Positions 1 to 9,858 of a DNA stretch of 64,000 nucleotides are shown one piece after another. The notes under the pieces are model-generated. The model was given only the letters and a program-made list of their open reading frames with translations. It searched no databases and was not told where the DNA came from. Position numbers and translations under genes: made by a program. The stretch covers positions 1-64,000 of the forward strand of contig NZ_BCPT01000002.1 of the NCBI RefSeq assembly GCF_001544095.1. The letters run 5' to 3'. This DNA is from Enterococcus casseliflavus NBRC 100478 (GTDB lineage Bacteria; Bacillota; Bacilli; Lactobacillales; Enterococcaceae). Each line of letters opens with the position of its first letter. The first letter of the stretch is position 1.

Positions 1-3
1 AAT

Positions 4-52
4 AAAAAAACTGCACACTTTGAAAGGAACTCTCCTTCCAAAGTGTGCAGTT
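4..52 (-). terminator. gshF intrinsic terminator
   Basis: Perfect 14-bp arms at 9-22 and 39-52 enclose a second short stem (AAGGA/TCCTT). Read on the minus strand the hairpin is followed by seven T, just after the gshF stop. This is a classic rho-independent terminator; the plus-strand side has a poorer T-tract. Confidence 0.9.
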
Positions 53-72
53 CTTTGCTTTTTGTACTTCCA

Positions 73-2337
73 TCAGCTCTCGAAGACTTCAGGGAACAAT
101 AGGCGTAAAACAGACATAGTTAAGCGTCGGCCTTTCCCGCTGTATGGATAAACGTGCATATGCATCGCTGGGTTGAAATTGGCTTCAATGATTCCATAAG
201 CCCCCGGTTCATTGGCTGGCTTGGTTTTATCTGGAATAATCAGATCGATTCCGCTGATAGATGCTTGTAATGCGGCTACCGCATCGACTGCTACTTGTTT
301 GTAATCATCGTTGAAGTCATCCGTCACATCGATAGAATCACCGCCAGTACTGATATTCGAGTTTTCTCGCAAATAAACGATCTGCCCCTCTTCGGGTACT
401 GAATCCACTTGATACCCTTGCTCTTTTAACATCAGTTGTTCCAGTTCCCCTAATTGGATCAGCTCTAATGGGGTCCGATGATGGGTGCCGCGCAATGGAT
501 CGAGATTTTTCTCTGCGACGAGTTCCGTGATCGTGCGCTTGCCGTCACCCACGACATTGGCAGGGATACGTAGTAAAATCGCATCGACTCGCCCATCGAT
601 CACGAAGAACCGATATTCCGTCCCTGACAAAAAGGTCTCAACGAGGATCGAATCATCTTCCGCAAAGGCAATGGCGACCGCCGCTTGATAATCCGCTAAA
701 GAGGCACCTTCTTTGAAAATCGAGATACCGATCCCATAGTTGGTGGTTTTCGGTTTTACCACAAACCCGCTGTGGGCAATCTGAGGATAAAACGCGATCG
801 CTTCTTCTGCCGAAGCGAACTCAGCGCCACTTGGTACATAAAAGCCATTTTCGGCTAAGATTTTTTTAGTGACCGTTTTATTCGCCATGATCAATGGGAC
901 GATGTACTGATCCTTACTGGTCATATTGGCATTTTTAACATATTCGATGTGGTCTTTCACGGCTAATTTCAAGAATTGATCCGTTTCATCCAGTACCGAC
1001 ACTTCGATTCCTTTTTGGATCGCATCGAACAAGAGGATCTGGGTCGACAATTCCATTGCTCGAAAGCCAGCTAATTGATATGGTTTTTCCCAAGCAGCTT
1101 GATGATACTTTTGTCCCAGCACTGTTGCTGTCTGGGCTTGACTGGTTGCTTGACTTGCTGAGAAAAGACGTCCCGCGAAGGTTCTTTCTGGTTCAGCCAG
1201 CATTTCTGAAAGCTGATCCAAAAATGGTGGATGCGGCAGCTCAAGGGCTTGGGCAAAGTCCATCATTTCAGTAATCAGCGCTTGCGCTTCTTGCTGATAA
1301 GTCAAAGGTGCAAGCGGATGTTCTAATGCGACCTGATCATTTTTCTGATTGCCCTCTTCGATCCACGCATCCGCATCGCTGCCTTCTTCTTTTGTACTTA
1401 AAAACAATAAGAAGAAATGCAAGAATGCGACTTGCTCTTTGGAAATCCCATAGCGGGCAAAGGGATCGATGTCAATATTTCTTAACTCAATATAACGGAT
1501 ACCCGCTGAGGCTAAATCTGCGACCCGTTTTCCCCCACGTAGACGCACTGGCGCATAAAATTCTTTTTCCTCTGAAAGCTTTCCCGTCTCCACTAATTTG
1601 GCAATATCTGCAAGATAGGTCTCTAACGAAGCGTAAGATACCTTGACGTCTTCGTGATTCGTGTACCCATAGCGGCTATTGCGAATACTGCGGACTGGTT
1701 CTTGCGGTCCGTTTTCTGTCGTAAAATAATTGGCTTCTGAAGCAGGAGTCGCCCCAAAGAAATACGTCAAAAACCAGCGATAGTGCAAATAATTGCGAGT
1801 TACTTTCAAATAAAGTGCGGTTTTAAACGTCTGGAAGCTTTCCTTCGTTTCAGACAAAGCATACAGCTGTTGCAAAAAGTCTTCCGCAAATTCGAAATTG
1901 AAATGAATCCCACTGACCATTTGCTTGCGGCGACCATATGTTTTAGCTAAATAGCGGCGGTAGAGCACATCTTCAAATTGGTCTAATTTAGCAATGACGA
2001 TGTCTTCTTCTTTTTCTGGTAAAGCCGGTGGCATACTCAATGGCCAGAGCATTTCTTCTGCTGACATCGAACGATACGCCACATCATGAATAGCCCCTAA
2101 AAAACGGAACAATTCATCCACGGAATCAGCGACGGGCGTAATCAGTTCCAGTTGGTTTTCGGAAAAATCCGTTTGGATATACGGATGGAAGCGCCGATTA
2201 CCTAACGTTTTAGGATGATCGGTACCTGCAAACGTCCCATCGAGCCGCACCCGCTGCGCTTCACGCTCAATCCCGTAGCGTCCTTTCAATAAATAGGGAA
2301 AAAGCTCTTTATGTGATAACAATGTTTTTATTTTCAT
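73..2337 (-). CDS. gshF: Bifunctional glutamate-cysteine ligase/glutathione synthetase GshF
   Basis: A 754-residue fused enzyme that makes glutathione from glutamate, cysteine and glycine in two ATP-dependent steps in the cytoplasm. The first ~350 residues resemble a GshA-type glutamate-cysteine ligase (arginine- and aromatic-rich substrate region, R-N-I-D-I-D-P segment). The last ~270 residues form an ATP-grasp domain with the lysine-containing V-V-K-P-K-T strand and a C-terminal E-A-N-F-N-P-A metal/ATP segment. Length fits streptococcal, listerial and enterococcal GshF. The ATG start follows a GAGGG site. It is monocistronic, with its own terminator at the window edge. Confidence in the family is high; activity is inferred. 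Confidence 0.95.
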   Translation of the reverse strand: MKIKTLLSHKELFPYLLKGRYGIEREAQRVRLDGTFAGTDHPKTLGNRRFHPYIQTDFSENQLELITPVADSVDELFRFLGAIHDVAYRSMSAEEMLWPLSMPPALPEKEEDIVIAKLDQFEDVLYRRYLAKTYGRRKQMVSGIHFNFEFAEDFLQQLYALSETKESFQTFKTALYLKVTRNYLHYRWFLTYFFGATPASEANYFTTENGPQEPVRSIRNSRYGYTNHEDVKVSYASLETYLADIAKLVETGKLSEEKEFYAPVRLRGGKRVADLASAGIRYIELRNIDIDPFARYGISKEQVAFLHFFLLFLSTKEEGSDADAWIEEGNQKNDQVALEHPLAPLTYQQEAQALITEMMDFAQALELPHPPFLDQLSEMLAEPERTFAGRLFSASQATSQAQTATVLGQKYHQAAWEKPYQLAGFRAMELSTQILLFDAIQKGIEVSVLDETDQFLKLAVKDHIEYVKNANMTSKDQYIVPLIMANKTVTKKILAENGFYVPSGAEFASAEEAIAFYPQIAHSGFVVKPKTTNYGIGISIFKEGASLADYQAAVAIAFAEDDSILVETFLSGTEYRFFVIDGRVDAILLRIPANVVGDGKRTITELVAEKNLDPLRGTHHRTPLELIQLGELEQLMLKEQGYQVDSVPEEGQIVYLRENSNISTGGDSIDVTDDFNDDYKQVAVDAVAALQASISGIDLIIPDKTKPANEPGAYGIIEANFNPAMHMHVYPYSGKGRRLTMSVLRLLFPEVFES

Positions 2338-2493
2338 TCGACTGCCCTCTATGTTCTTCTACTAAATTTTTTCTCAAATGCTATTTCTTTCCATCTATTA
2401 TAGTGAAAACTGGTGAAAAATGCAGAAATTTGCTCCTCACTTGTAATATCTCTTACTAAAATTACCAAGAATTTATAAAATACTTGAATAAAT

Positions 2494-2523
2494 TTGATAT
2501 TTACCTTCAAAATAAAGTATACT
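2494..2523 (+). promoter_or_regulatory. Candidate promoter of the BlaI-type gene
   Basis: TTGATA (2494-2499) and TATACT (2518-2523) are 18 bp apart, about 60 bp before the start codon. Two consensus-like boxes in a very AT-rich stretch, so only moderately sure. No clear TACA/TGTA-type BlaI operator was seen. Confidence 0.5.
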
Positions 2524-2583
2524 GCTTATAGAACAGTAAATTATTATGTCCATATTACTCTTTTTTGAAAGGAAGAATAGTGA

Positions 2584-2952
2584 ATGAAGCCACTTAATCT
2601 TACCAAACGCGAACGTCAAATCATGAATATCTTTTGGAATTCAGACAAACCTCTTTCTGCAAATGACATTGCTGTCCAACAGCAAGATCTAAGCAAGAAT
2701 ACCATTCAAGCAGTCGTACGTAAACTAAAAAACCACGACTTATTGAAAGTAGCGGATATCGGCTACAGCGGTACTGTTTTGACTCGGTTGTATTCTCCGA
2801 ATGTGACCCAAGAAGACTTCTTAGCAGCAGAATTGTCTGATCAATCTTTATTGAATTTGATTACGAACTTTATCGAAACCAATAAAGATATCGATACATT
2901 GAACAACTTGGAAAAAATGATCACTGAGCGCCAAGGGGAACTTAAGAAATAA
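2584..2952 (+). CDS. BlaI/MecI/CopY family transcriptional repressor
   Basis: A 122-residue protein with an N-terminal winged helix (about residues 5-75: L-T-K-R-E-R-Q-I-M-N-I-F-W then an S-K-N-T-I-Q-A-V-V-R-K-L recognition helix) and a short C-terminal helical part for dimerisation, as in penicillinase repressors. Family members bind DNA as dimers and repress beta-lactamase, copper-export or cell-wall genes. There is no BlaR/MecR sensor, beta-lactamase or copper ATPase beside it, so the target is unknown. The residues after the wing (S-Q-N... region of copper CopY) lack a CxC metal motif, which argues against a copper sensor. A GAAAGGAAG ribosome site precedes ATG. Confidence 0.85.
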   Translation: MKPLNLTKRERQIMNIFWNSDKPLSANDIAVQQQDLSKNTIQAVVRKLKNHDLLKVADIGYSGTVLTRLYSPNVTQEDFLAAELSDQSLLNLITNFIETNKDIDTLNNLEKMITERQGELKK

Positions 2953-3204
2953 TCTTTCCCCATCGTTCAACTCGTTGTATTCTGCCTGATACTTCCCAAA
3001 GTTTTTAGACAGTGCAGAAGAAAACGAAGCCTTCAAACTGCTTTTCCTGATTTTTTGGCAAAGTCGTGCATCGCTGTACCCACATTTGCCACGCCAAGTG
3101 TTCTCAGCTTTACGTCACAAGTCAAGCTCGTGGAAAGAGACGACGACCCGTTTTCTCTTCCCTTTGATCTCACAAAAGCAACAATAAAGGAGAGCCATGT
3201 GTAG
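2953..3204 (+). other. Intergenic stretch, open in the BlaI frame but without a start
   Basis: After the BlaI stop codon the same frame stays open for 83 codons, up to a TAG at 3202-3204, beginning with a hydrophobic run (I-V-Q-L-V-V-F-C-L-I-L-P) and a basic run (R-R-K-R). There is no start codon with a ribosome site, so I do not call a gene. It may be chance or a decayed remnant of a second gene. Confidence 0.3.
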
Positions 3205-3235
3205 GTGTATCACCTAACACAGGGCTCTGTTTTTT
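3191..3235. terminator. Convergent terminator between the BlaI gene and ftsY
   Basis: Long imperfect hairpin: AGAGCC..GTGTAGGTG (3191-3207) pairs with CACCTAACAC..GGCTCT (3211-3228), followed on plus by GTTTTTTT. Best as plus-strand terminator; on the minus strand it lies directly after the ftsY stop and may also act there, with a weaker T-tract. Confidence 0.85.
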
Positions 3236-4527
3236 TATTCTTTGATCAAGCCTTTGAATAAGCCAACGACAAATTCATTTGGATCAAATGGTTCTAAATC
3301 ATTGATGCCTTCCCCGAGCCCCACTAATTTGACAGGCAGCCTCAGCTCGTTACGGATCGCCAAGACGATCCCCCCTTTGGCTGTTCCATCAAGTTTGGTT
3401 AAGACGAGACCAGAAACATCCGTCGTTTCTTTAAATTGTTTTGCTTGATTCATCGCGTTTTGACCCGTTGTTGCATCCAACACGAGCAGGACTTCATGAG
3501 GGGCCGTTGGGTCCACTCGTTGAATGATCCGTTTGATTTTTTCTAGTTCGTTCATCAAATTGACTTTGTTTTGCAAACGACCCGCTGTATCTACTAATAA
3601 AACGTCAGCATTTTCTCGTTTTGCGCGCTCCATCGCATCAAACACGACTGCTGCAGGATCGCCTCCCGCATTACCACGAACGACTTCAACACCAGCCCGT
3701 TCACCCCAGACCACTAATTGATCGATGGCACCGGCACGGAAAGTATCCGCTGCAGCCAATAAGACTTTCTTGCCTTCGGCTTTGAATTGGTGGGCTAATT
3801 TCCCGATACTGGTGGTTTTTCCAACACCGTTCACGCCAACAAATAAAATGACGGTCAACCCCGACTGCATATTCAACTCGTTGACTTCACCGACACCTGC
3901 TTCCCCATATAGGTCAACCAATTTTTCGATGATGACATTTTGGACATCTGCCGTTTTCTTCACATTACGTAGTTTGACTTCTTGTCTCAATGCATCCGCG
4001 ATCTTCATCGCCGCATCAAAGCCGACGTCTGCGCCGATCAGCGTTTCTTCCACTTCTTCGAAGAAGTCTTCGTCCACCGTACGGAAGTTGGCAAACAATT
4101 CGTTCATCCGTTGCCCAAAGGTTTTCCGTGATTTCGTCAATCCTTTGGTGTATTTATCCTGCACACTTTCCGTTTCTGGCGCTGGTTGAAGGATTGGTTC
4201 AGAAGCTGGTACTTCCTCTGATGGTGTATCCTTAGCCACTTCTTCTGGAATACTTGGTGCTTCTTCTCCTTTATTCGCTGTCATTGCTTCTTGCTGCGGG
4301 GACACTTCAGCAGTTTCTTGCTCTGCCTCCAAATCACTGGAGTCGGCGGCTTCTGCAGGTGCCACTGGTTCTGAAGCGCCTTGTTCAGCAGGAGTTTGTG
4401 CTGGCTGGCTTTCTTCTGAACGCTGTGCCTCTGGTGAGTCAGCATCGACTAACGGTTTGTCGGTTTCTTGCTCTGCTTCTTTGGTTTCTCCAATCAGCGC
4501 TTTTTTGATTTTGTCAAAAAATCCCAT
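3235..4527 (-). CDS. ftsY: Signal recognition particle receptor FtsY
   Basis: The SRP receptor GTPase, which docks ribosome-nascent chains carrying SRP at SecYEG. About the first 125 residues are an acidic, Glu/Pro/Ala-rich low-complexity A domain. The NG domain follows: P-loop G-V-N-G-V-G-K-T-T near residue 231, D-T-A-G-R (G3), [10 protein letters not shown] (G4). I take ATG at 4527 (430 residues): an AGGAGG lies 8 bases before it, whereas the GTG nine bases upstream lies within that ribosome site. It begins one base after the HAD gene stop, so translation is probably coupled in rnc-smc-HAD-ftsY. Confidence 0.96.
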   Translation of the reverse strand: MGFFDKIKKALIGETKEAEQETDKPLVDADSPEAQRSEESQPAQTPAEQGASEPVAPAEAADSSDLEAEQETAEVSPQQEAMTANKGEEAPSIPEEVAKDTPSEEVPASEPILQPAPETESVQDKYTKGLTKSRKTFGQRMNELFANFRTVDEDFFEEVEETLIGADVGFDAAMKIADALRQEVKLRNVKKTADVQNVIIEKLVDLYGEAGVGEVNELNMQSGLTVILFVGVNGVGKTTSIGKLAHQFKAEGKKVLLAAADTFRAGAIDQLVVWGERAGVEVVRGNAGGDPAAVVFDAMERAKRENADVLLVDTAGRLQNKVNLMNELEKIKRIIQRVDPTAPHEVLLVLDATTGQNAMNQAKQFKETTDVSGLVLTKLDGTAKGGIVLAIRNELRLPVKLVGLGEGINDLEPFDPNEFVVGLFKGLIKE

Positions 4528-4528
4528 C

Positions 4529-5347
4529 TTACGCACCTCCTTTTAAGACATATTCTTCAATCACTGCTGCCACACCGTCTTCTTGGTTTGAAACGGTGAC
4601 AACGTCAGCTGCCTCTTTAATGATTGGCACGGCATTGGCCATCGCTACGCCAATCCCTGCATAGCGAATCATCGGCAAGTCATTTTCTTCATCACCGATC
4701 GCCATCACTTCTTCTTGCTTGATCCCTAAATCTTGCGCCAATAGGCTGATACCATAGGCTTTGGTGATTCCTTTAGGCATAAATTCCAACAGGTTATTCC
4801 GGCTTTTGATGATTTCATATTTCTCGCGGATCTCTGAGGAAATCTCGGGGATCTTAGGATCCAAGACTTCCTGATGGTAGGCGATCACCGCTTTATTATA
4901 GAGCATCGATTCATCAAGATCAGCTACGGCAAAAGGACGACAATCCAATAAAGGATTTAACGAGCCATAAATCGATGGATGCGCTGCTGAAGTGGGTAAA
5001 CTCAAGACGATCTCTTCGGATACCACGTCTAGAGGCAAATTCAAGTCTTCCGCCACTGAAACCAATTCATGGATATCTGCCAGCTGCATCGCTGCTTTTT
5101 CAATGATCTCGCCAGTCTCATTTTTTTGAACCAAACCGCCGTTAAAGGTGATGCTATAGTCGCCGGGTTCTTTCAGCGATAATTCTTCTAAGTACGGACG
5201 GATCGCCCGTAATGGACGTCCCGTACAAATGACGATTTTTACGCCTTGTGCTTTGGCACGAGCAAGTACCTCTTTGTTGCGAGGAGTCACTTCTTTTTTG
5301 TCATTCAATAACGTTCCGTCTAAATCGATCGCAATCAGTTTAATCAT
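4529..5347 (-). CDS. Cof-type HAD-superfamily phosphatase
   Basis: A 272-residue haloacid dehalogenase hydrolase of the Cof/YidA (IIB) subclass. Motif I is D-L-D-G-T-L-L at residues 8-14 (nucleophile Asp8), motif II is C-T-G-R-P, and the C-terminal motif III/IV region is A-I-G-D-E-E-N-D-L-P-M, with an alpha/beta cap between. Family members dephosphorylate sugar phosphates and cofactors; the substrate here is unknown. It lies between smc (12-base gap) and ftsY (1 base) and is very likely co-transcribed; this smc-HAD-ftsY order is known in Lactobacillales. GGAGG precedes the ATG. Confidence 0.9.
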   Translation of the reverse strand: MIKLIAIDLDGTLLNDKKEVTPRNKEVLARAKAQGVKIVICTGRPLRAIRPYLEELSLKEPGDYSITFNGGLVQKNETGEIIEKAAMQLADIHELVSVAEDLNLPLDVVSEEIVLSLPTSAAHPSIYGSLNPLLDCRPFAVADLDESMLYNKAVIAYHQEVLDPKIPEISSEIREKYEIIKSRNNLLEFMPKGITKAYGISLLAQDLGIKQEEVMAIGDEENDLPMIRYAGIGVAMANAVPIIKEAADVVTVSNQEDGVAAVIEEYVLKGGA

Positions 5348-5359
5348 ATCATTCCTCCT

Positions 5360-8300
5360 CTATGCTTGATCTGCTGCAAAACTACCGCCTTCACGCACTT
5401 CTTCTAAGCGCACGGACACGGTCTTCGACACTCCAGATTCTTGCATGGTCACACCATACAACACATCTGCTGCCTCCATCGTTCCTTTACGGTGAGTTAC
5501 GACGATAAACTGTGTATCATTTTGGAAAGCACTCAAGTAATGACCGAAACGAGAGACATTGGCTTCATCCAATGCTGCTTCCACTTCGTCAAGCACACAA
5601 AACGGTACTGGACGAACTTGAATAATGGAAAATAATAACGCAATCGCAGTCAGCGCCCGTTCGCCCCCTGATAGCAAGCTGAGGTTTTGCAATTTCTTGC
5701 CCGGTGGTTGGGCTTCGATCTCGATCCCAGTGTTCAATAAATCTTTCGGATCTGTTAAGACTAATTCCGCATGACCGCCGCCAAACATATTAGGAAATAC
5801 TTGTTTGAATTGCAGACGAATCGCATCGAAGACTTCGCCGAAACGGGTTTTGACTTCTTCATCCATTTCAGACATCGTATCAAACAGCTGTGCTTTAGCC
5901 GACAGCAGATCGTCTCGCTGACTCGTCAAGAACAAATGCCGTTGATTGACTTGCTCATATTGTTCGATCGCATTTAAATTGACTGGACCAATTTGCTCGA
6001 TCGCTTGTTTTAGTTCCTGAATGTCGACTTTGGCTTGTTCTGCATCCTCAATTTCAGGGAAATCTTGCGCTGCCTTTTCAAAGGTGAGATTGTATTCTTC
6101 TTGTAAATACAACAAACGATTATCCATCACTAATTCTGCGCGATTTTTTTCGATCTCAACTTCGGTTTTTTCTGACAGCTTTTCTTTTTGCGTTAAGTTT
6201 TCAGCACTCAGGGCTTCATCTAATGCGCCGATTTCTTGTTGAACGACTTGCCGTTGTTCACGAATCACCGTCAATTCCGCTGTTACCTGCTGCTTGGTTT
6301 TTGTGAAGGCTTCAATTCGCTGAAGAATGCTTTCTTCTGAAAACTCATGATCGCTGACGTTGCTTGTCAAGGCAGCTAACTGCCGTTCTAAGGAGAGTTG
6401 ACGCGCTTCGTTTTCTTCTAATGCTTGATTCGTAGCGGCAATTTTTTGCTGCAAATGCGCCACTTGTTCTTTTTGAACTGCGAAAGCTGCCTGCAAGCGC
6501 GCACTTTCTTGTGCTAAGGTTTGGCGTTTTTCCTCGATCAAGTCTTCTTCGGCATTCATTTGATGAATATCTTGGTCGATTTTCGCCAATTGCGCTGCAA
6601 TATTCTTTTGCTGTTCTTCCAAGATCGTCTTCTTCTCATCATATTCCTCAAAGAAGGCTTGCACTTCGCGATGTTCAAAATCAAACACTTGCTGCTCTTG
6701 CTTCAAGCGGCTCAGGTCATTCTCAAGGTTTTGTAAGCGGCTTTGCAGCTCATGCTCCGTCATGCGAGCCTGTTCTCCTTGCGTCCGCAATTCTTCTAAT
6801 GCTGCTTGTGCTTCTTTGGTCGCTGCTTCAAAATGCTGGACTTGCTTTTCCGTTTTTAAAAGCCGCTCATCCAGTTGCGCCGCTTGTGCCGTCAATTGTT
6901 GCAGCTCGTTGCTTTGGCTAAACAAACTACCGGCATTTTTCTTCGTTGCGCCACCTGTCATGGAACCGCCAGTATTCATGACATCCCCTTCTAAGGAAAC
7001 GACCCGATAGCTATAGTTCAATGCCCGTGCTAACGCATTGGCACTTTGCAAGTCTTCGGCAATCAAGATACTGCCTAACAAGTTATCCGTAATCGTTTGG
7101 ACGTGTTCGGGCGACTGGACCAATTCGCTGGCAACGCCGATAAATCCAGACACTTGCTTGGCTTGATTGCGGGCATAATCTGGTAAATGACGGGCTTTGA
7201 TGGTCGTCAGCGGTAGGAAGGTTGCACGACCCCCGCGATTTTCTTTCAAATACGTGATGGCTGCTCGCGCATCCCGCTCATTTTCAACGACGACATGCTG
7301 TGCAGCGGCGCCTAATGCGGTCTCGATCGCCACGGTATAGTCTTGCGGCACATCGATCAACTCCGCTACTGCGCCAACGATACCGCTGATCTGCTGTTTG
7401 TTTTTCAAAATCAAGCGAACGCCTTGATAAAAGCCGCTATAATTTTCTTGAATGTCTTGCAGACTGCGCTGTTTCGCTCGTACCTGCTGCACTTGACTCA
7501 TTAACTGATACATTTTCTTTTGTTCTTCATCAAAGCGTTTTTTGTTGGTCTGAGCTTTTTCTTGAAGATGGATGTATTGCTTGCGTTGTTCTTCTAAAAT
7601 CGCTTTAGCCTGCGTCAGCTGCTCTTCCACGATTTGCGCTTCCGTCGTCTTTTCTTTCAACGACGTATTCATTTGCGTCTGCTTGCTTAGCGCCGTTTGA
7701 TTTTTCGCGGCTTCTTGTTGGTATTGACGCTCCAAGTATTTCAATTCGTTTCCAATCGTTGCCTGCTCCTGCATGGCTTCAACATATTGGCTACGCAACT
7801 CTTCAATGATTTCTTTTGCTGAACGTTGGTACTTTTCCTGCTCTTGCTGACACGCCAGCATCGCTGCTTCAACTTCCTGCACACTACGATTCTTTTGTGA
7901 AAGCAAGCCGATCAGTTCCGTTTTTTCTTCATTTAAAAGTGTGACCCGCTCTGTGACTTCCTCTAAAGTTTCTTGGTATTCGGCAGAGCTTTTTTGCGTA
8001 TGCTTTGAACGTTCATCCAAGACTTCTTTTTGCCCTTCGGCTTGCTTCAGTCCTTCGGTGACCTCTAAAAGCTGCTGATTCAAACGCTCCAACGTTTCAT
8101 CAAAAGCAGTACGTTGTTGCCGCAAAGAATGTAACGACAGTTCCCCTTGGTTGATCTTTTCGGAAATCTGCGCCAGTTCTTGGTTAAAGGTACTCAGTTG
8201 AGCTTTGGCTGTCTCCCACGCTTCTTTTGCTTTCGTGATCTCTAAGACCGCATAGGCCACATCGACCGTCGTCAATTTTTCTTTTAACGCTAAAAAGCGG

Positions 8301-8938
8301 TTGGCTGCTTCACTTTGGGCTGCCAGAGGCACCAACTGATCTTCTAGTTCATAAATGATATCTTGTAGACGGCTTAAATTGTCTTCAGTTTCAAACAATT
8401 TTTGCTCGGCTTTCTTTTTCCGCTGTTTGTATTTCAATACCCCCGCCGCTTCTTCAAAAATCCCACGACGGTCTTCTGGTTTGCTGCTGAAAATTGCTTC
8501 TACCTTGCCTTGGGAAATGATCGAAAATGATTCTTTCCCCAACCCAGAGTCCATAAATAACTCTTGGATATCCTTTAAACGGCAAGCTTGTTTATTTAAG
8601 AAAAAGTCGCTTTCGCCGGTTCTTCTCAAGCGGCGAGTCACGCTGATCTCACTGTAATCCATCGGCAAGTATTGATCGCTATTGTCTAAAACGATCGTCA
8701 CTTCCGCTATATTTAGCGCTCTGCGGGTGTCAGAACCTGCAAAAATAACATCAGGCATTTTGCCACCACGTAGATTTTTGGCAGATTGTTCTCCTAAAAC
8801 CCAACGAATCGCTTCGGTAATATTGCTCTTGCCGCTGCCATTTGGTCCGACGACTGCAGTCACTCGATGTTCGAAATCAATGACTGTGCGGTCGGCAAAG
8901 GATTTAAAGCCGGCAATCTCTATTCGTTTTAAATACAC
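5360..8938 (-). CDS. smc: Chromosome segregation protein SMC
   Basis: A 1192-residue SMC ATPase, which with ScpA/ScpB condenses and segregates the chromosome. The N-terminal Walker A is G-P-N-G-S-G-K-S-N (near residue 32). Two long Gln/Glu/Lys-rich coiled coils flank a hinge (about 500-680, with G-G-S-M-T-G-G near its end). The C-terminal head has the signature L-S-G-G-E and Walker [12 protein letters not shown]. Full family length. Start is GTG, with an AGAGG about nine bases upstream, 15 bases after the rnc stop. Confidence 0.97.
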   Translation of the reverse strand: MYLKRIEIAGFKSFADRTVIDFEHRVTAVVGPNGSGKSNITEAIRWVLGEQSAKNLRGGKMPDVIFAGSDTRRALNIAEVTIVLDNSDQYLPMDYSEISVTRRLRRTGESDFFLNKQACRLKDIQELFMDSGLGKESFSIISQGKVEAIFSSKPEDRRGIFEEAAGVLKYKQRKKKAEQKLFETEDNLSRLQDIIYELEDQLVPLAAQSEAANRFLALKEKLTTVDVAYAVLEITKAKEAWETAKAQLSTFNQELAQISEKINQGELSLHSLRQQRTAFDETLERLNQQLLEVTEGLKQAEGQKEVLDERSKHTQKSSAEYQETLEEVTERVTLLNEEKTELIGLLSQKNRSVQEVEAAMLACQQEQEKYQRSAKEIIEELRSQYVEAMQEQATIGNELKYLERQYQQEAAKNQTALSKQTQMNTSLKEKTTEAQIVEEQLTQAKAILEEQRKQYIHLQEKAQTNKKRFDEEQKKMYQLMSQVQQVRAKQRSLQDIQENYSGFYQGVRLILKNKQQISGIVGAVAELIDVPQDYTVAIETALGAAAQHVVVENERDARAAITYLKENRGGRATFLPLTTIKARHLPDYARNQAKQVSGFIGVASELVQSPEHVQTITDNLLGSILIAEDLQSANALARALNYSYRVVSLEGDVMNTGGSMTGGATKKNAGSLFSQSNELQQLTAQAAQLDERLLKTEKQVQHFEAATKEAQAALEELRTQGEQARMTEHELQSRLQNLENDLSRLKQEQQVFDFEHREVQAFFEEYDEKKTILEEQQKNIAAQLAKIDQDIHQMNAEEDLIEEKRQTLAQESARLQAAFAVQKEQVAHLQQKIAATNQALEENEARQLSLERQLAALTSNVSDHEFSEESILQRIEAFTKTKQQVTAELTVIREQRQVVQQEIGALDEALSAENLTQKEKLSEKTEVEIEKNRAELVMDNRLLYLQEEYNLTFEKAAQDFPEIEDAEQAKVDIQELKQAIEQIGPVNLNAIEQYEQVNQRHLFLTSQRDDLLSAKAQLFDTMSEMDEEVKTRFGEVFDAIRLQFKQVFPNMFGGGHAELVLTDPKDLLNTGIEIEAQPPGKKLQNLSLLSGGERALTAIALLFSIIQVRPVPFCVLDEVEAALDEANVSRFGHYLSAFQNDTQFIVVTHRKGTMEAADVLYGVTMQESGVSKTVSVRLEEVREGGSFAADQA

Positions 8939-8953
8939 TCCGCCAGTCCTCTC

Positions 8954-9646
8954 TTACTGTTCAAGATCCGCCAAGGCATTCGCAGCGGCGTCCTGTTCTG
9001 ATAATTTCTTCGATTTTCCTTGTCCTTTTCCGATCAAGGTGTCATCGCAATAGACTTCCGTCCAAAAAATCCGTTCATGGGCGGGGCCTGCTTCTTTGAT
9101 CAAACGATAATTGATGGAAACATCGCCGCCACGCTGCAAGACTTCTTGCAAGCGGGTCTTGTGATCCATCTCATGGGAAAAAGCACCTGCTTTTACTTTT
9201 GGAAAGACAACTTTCGTCAAAAAGCCGCTGACACTTTCCAGTCCTTGGTCCAAGTATAACGCACCTAAAAAGGCTTCAAATAGATCACAAAGCAAAGAAG
9301 GTCGTTTACGACCGCCAGAGTTTTCTTCCCCTTTGCCTAGACGAATGTATTCATCGAATCGGCAATCTTTGGCAAACATGGATAAACTGTCTTCGCGAAC
9401 GATTGACGCCCGTAGCTTCGTCAGCTTACCTTCGGGCAGATCTGGCAATTCACGATACAAATACCGTGAAACGATCAACTCTAAGACAGCATCGCCCAAA
9501 AACTCTAAACGTTCGTTATCTGACAAGTGCAAGTTGCGGTGCTCATTCACATAAGATGAATGCGTAAACGCTTGTTCAAGCAGATCTACATCATGGAACA
9601 CAATATCAAACTTTTCTTTTAGTTCTTTCGTTAATTGTGTATTCAT
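8954..9646 (-). CDS. rnc: Ribonuclease III
   Basis: A 230-residue double-strand-specific endoribonuclease that processes rRNA precursors and structured mRNAs. The N-terminal endonuclease domain carries the signature [13 protein letters not shown] (about residues 43-55) and the second acidic cluster [10 protein letters not shown] dsRNA-binding domain spans about 155-230 (D-H-K-T-R-L-Q-E.. through ..A-A-A-N-A-L). It is first in the rnc-smc-HAD-ftsY set. Confidence 0.96.
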   Translation of the reverse strand: MNTQLTKELKEKFDIVFHDVDLLEQAFTHSSYVNEHRNLHLSDNERLEFLGDAVLELIVSRYLYRELPDLPEGKLTKLRASIVREDSLSMFAKDCRFDEYIRLGKGEENSGGRKRPSLLCDLFEAFLGALYLDQGLESVSGFLTKVVFPKVKAGAFSHEMDHKTRLQEVLQRGGDVSINYRLIKEAGPAHERIFWTEVYCDDTLIGKGQGKSKKLSEQDAAANALADLEQ

Positions 9647-9683
9647 TTGTCACATTCCTTCATTAGTTTATCGACACTTCCCT

Positions 9684-9712
9684 ATTATACTGGTTTTTGC
9701 CGAATTATGAAA
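9684..9712 (-). promoter_or_regulatory. Candidate rnc promoter
   Basis: Minus strand TATAAT (9684-9689) lies about 38 bases before the rnc start; at 17 bp the -35 is TTTCAT (9707-9712), a weak match. The -10 is good, the -35 doubtful. Confidence 0.4.
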
Positions 9713-9813
9713 TGTTTCCTCCAAATTCTTGGAAAGACTGTAATAAAATTTTATTTACTTAATCTTCTCCTGTATAAAAAAGCCTGTTTTCCTCAGATAC
9801 CCGCAAAAAAACA

Positions 9814-9845
9814 GAAAAAAAGACGTCCTGGAAAGGACGTCTTTT
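9814..9845 (-). terminator. oppA terminator
   Basis: Perfect 11-bp arms AAAAGACGTCC (9818-9828) and GGACGTCTTTT (9835-9845), six-base loop, followed on minus by a run of T and a second T-tract. Ends the opp operon 14 bases after oppA. Confidence 0.92.
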
Positions 9846-9858
9846 CATCGATCATTGA

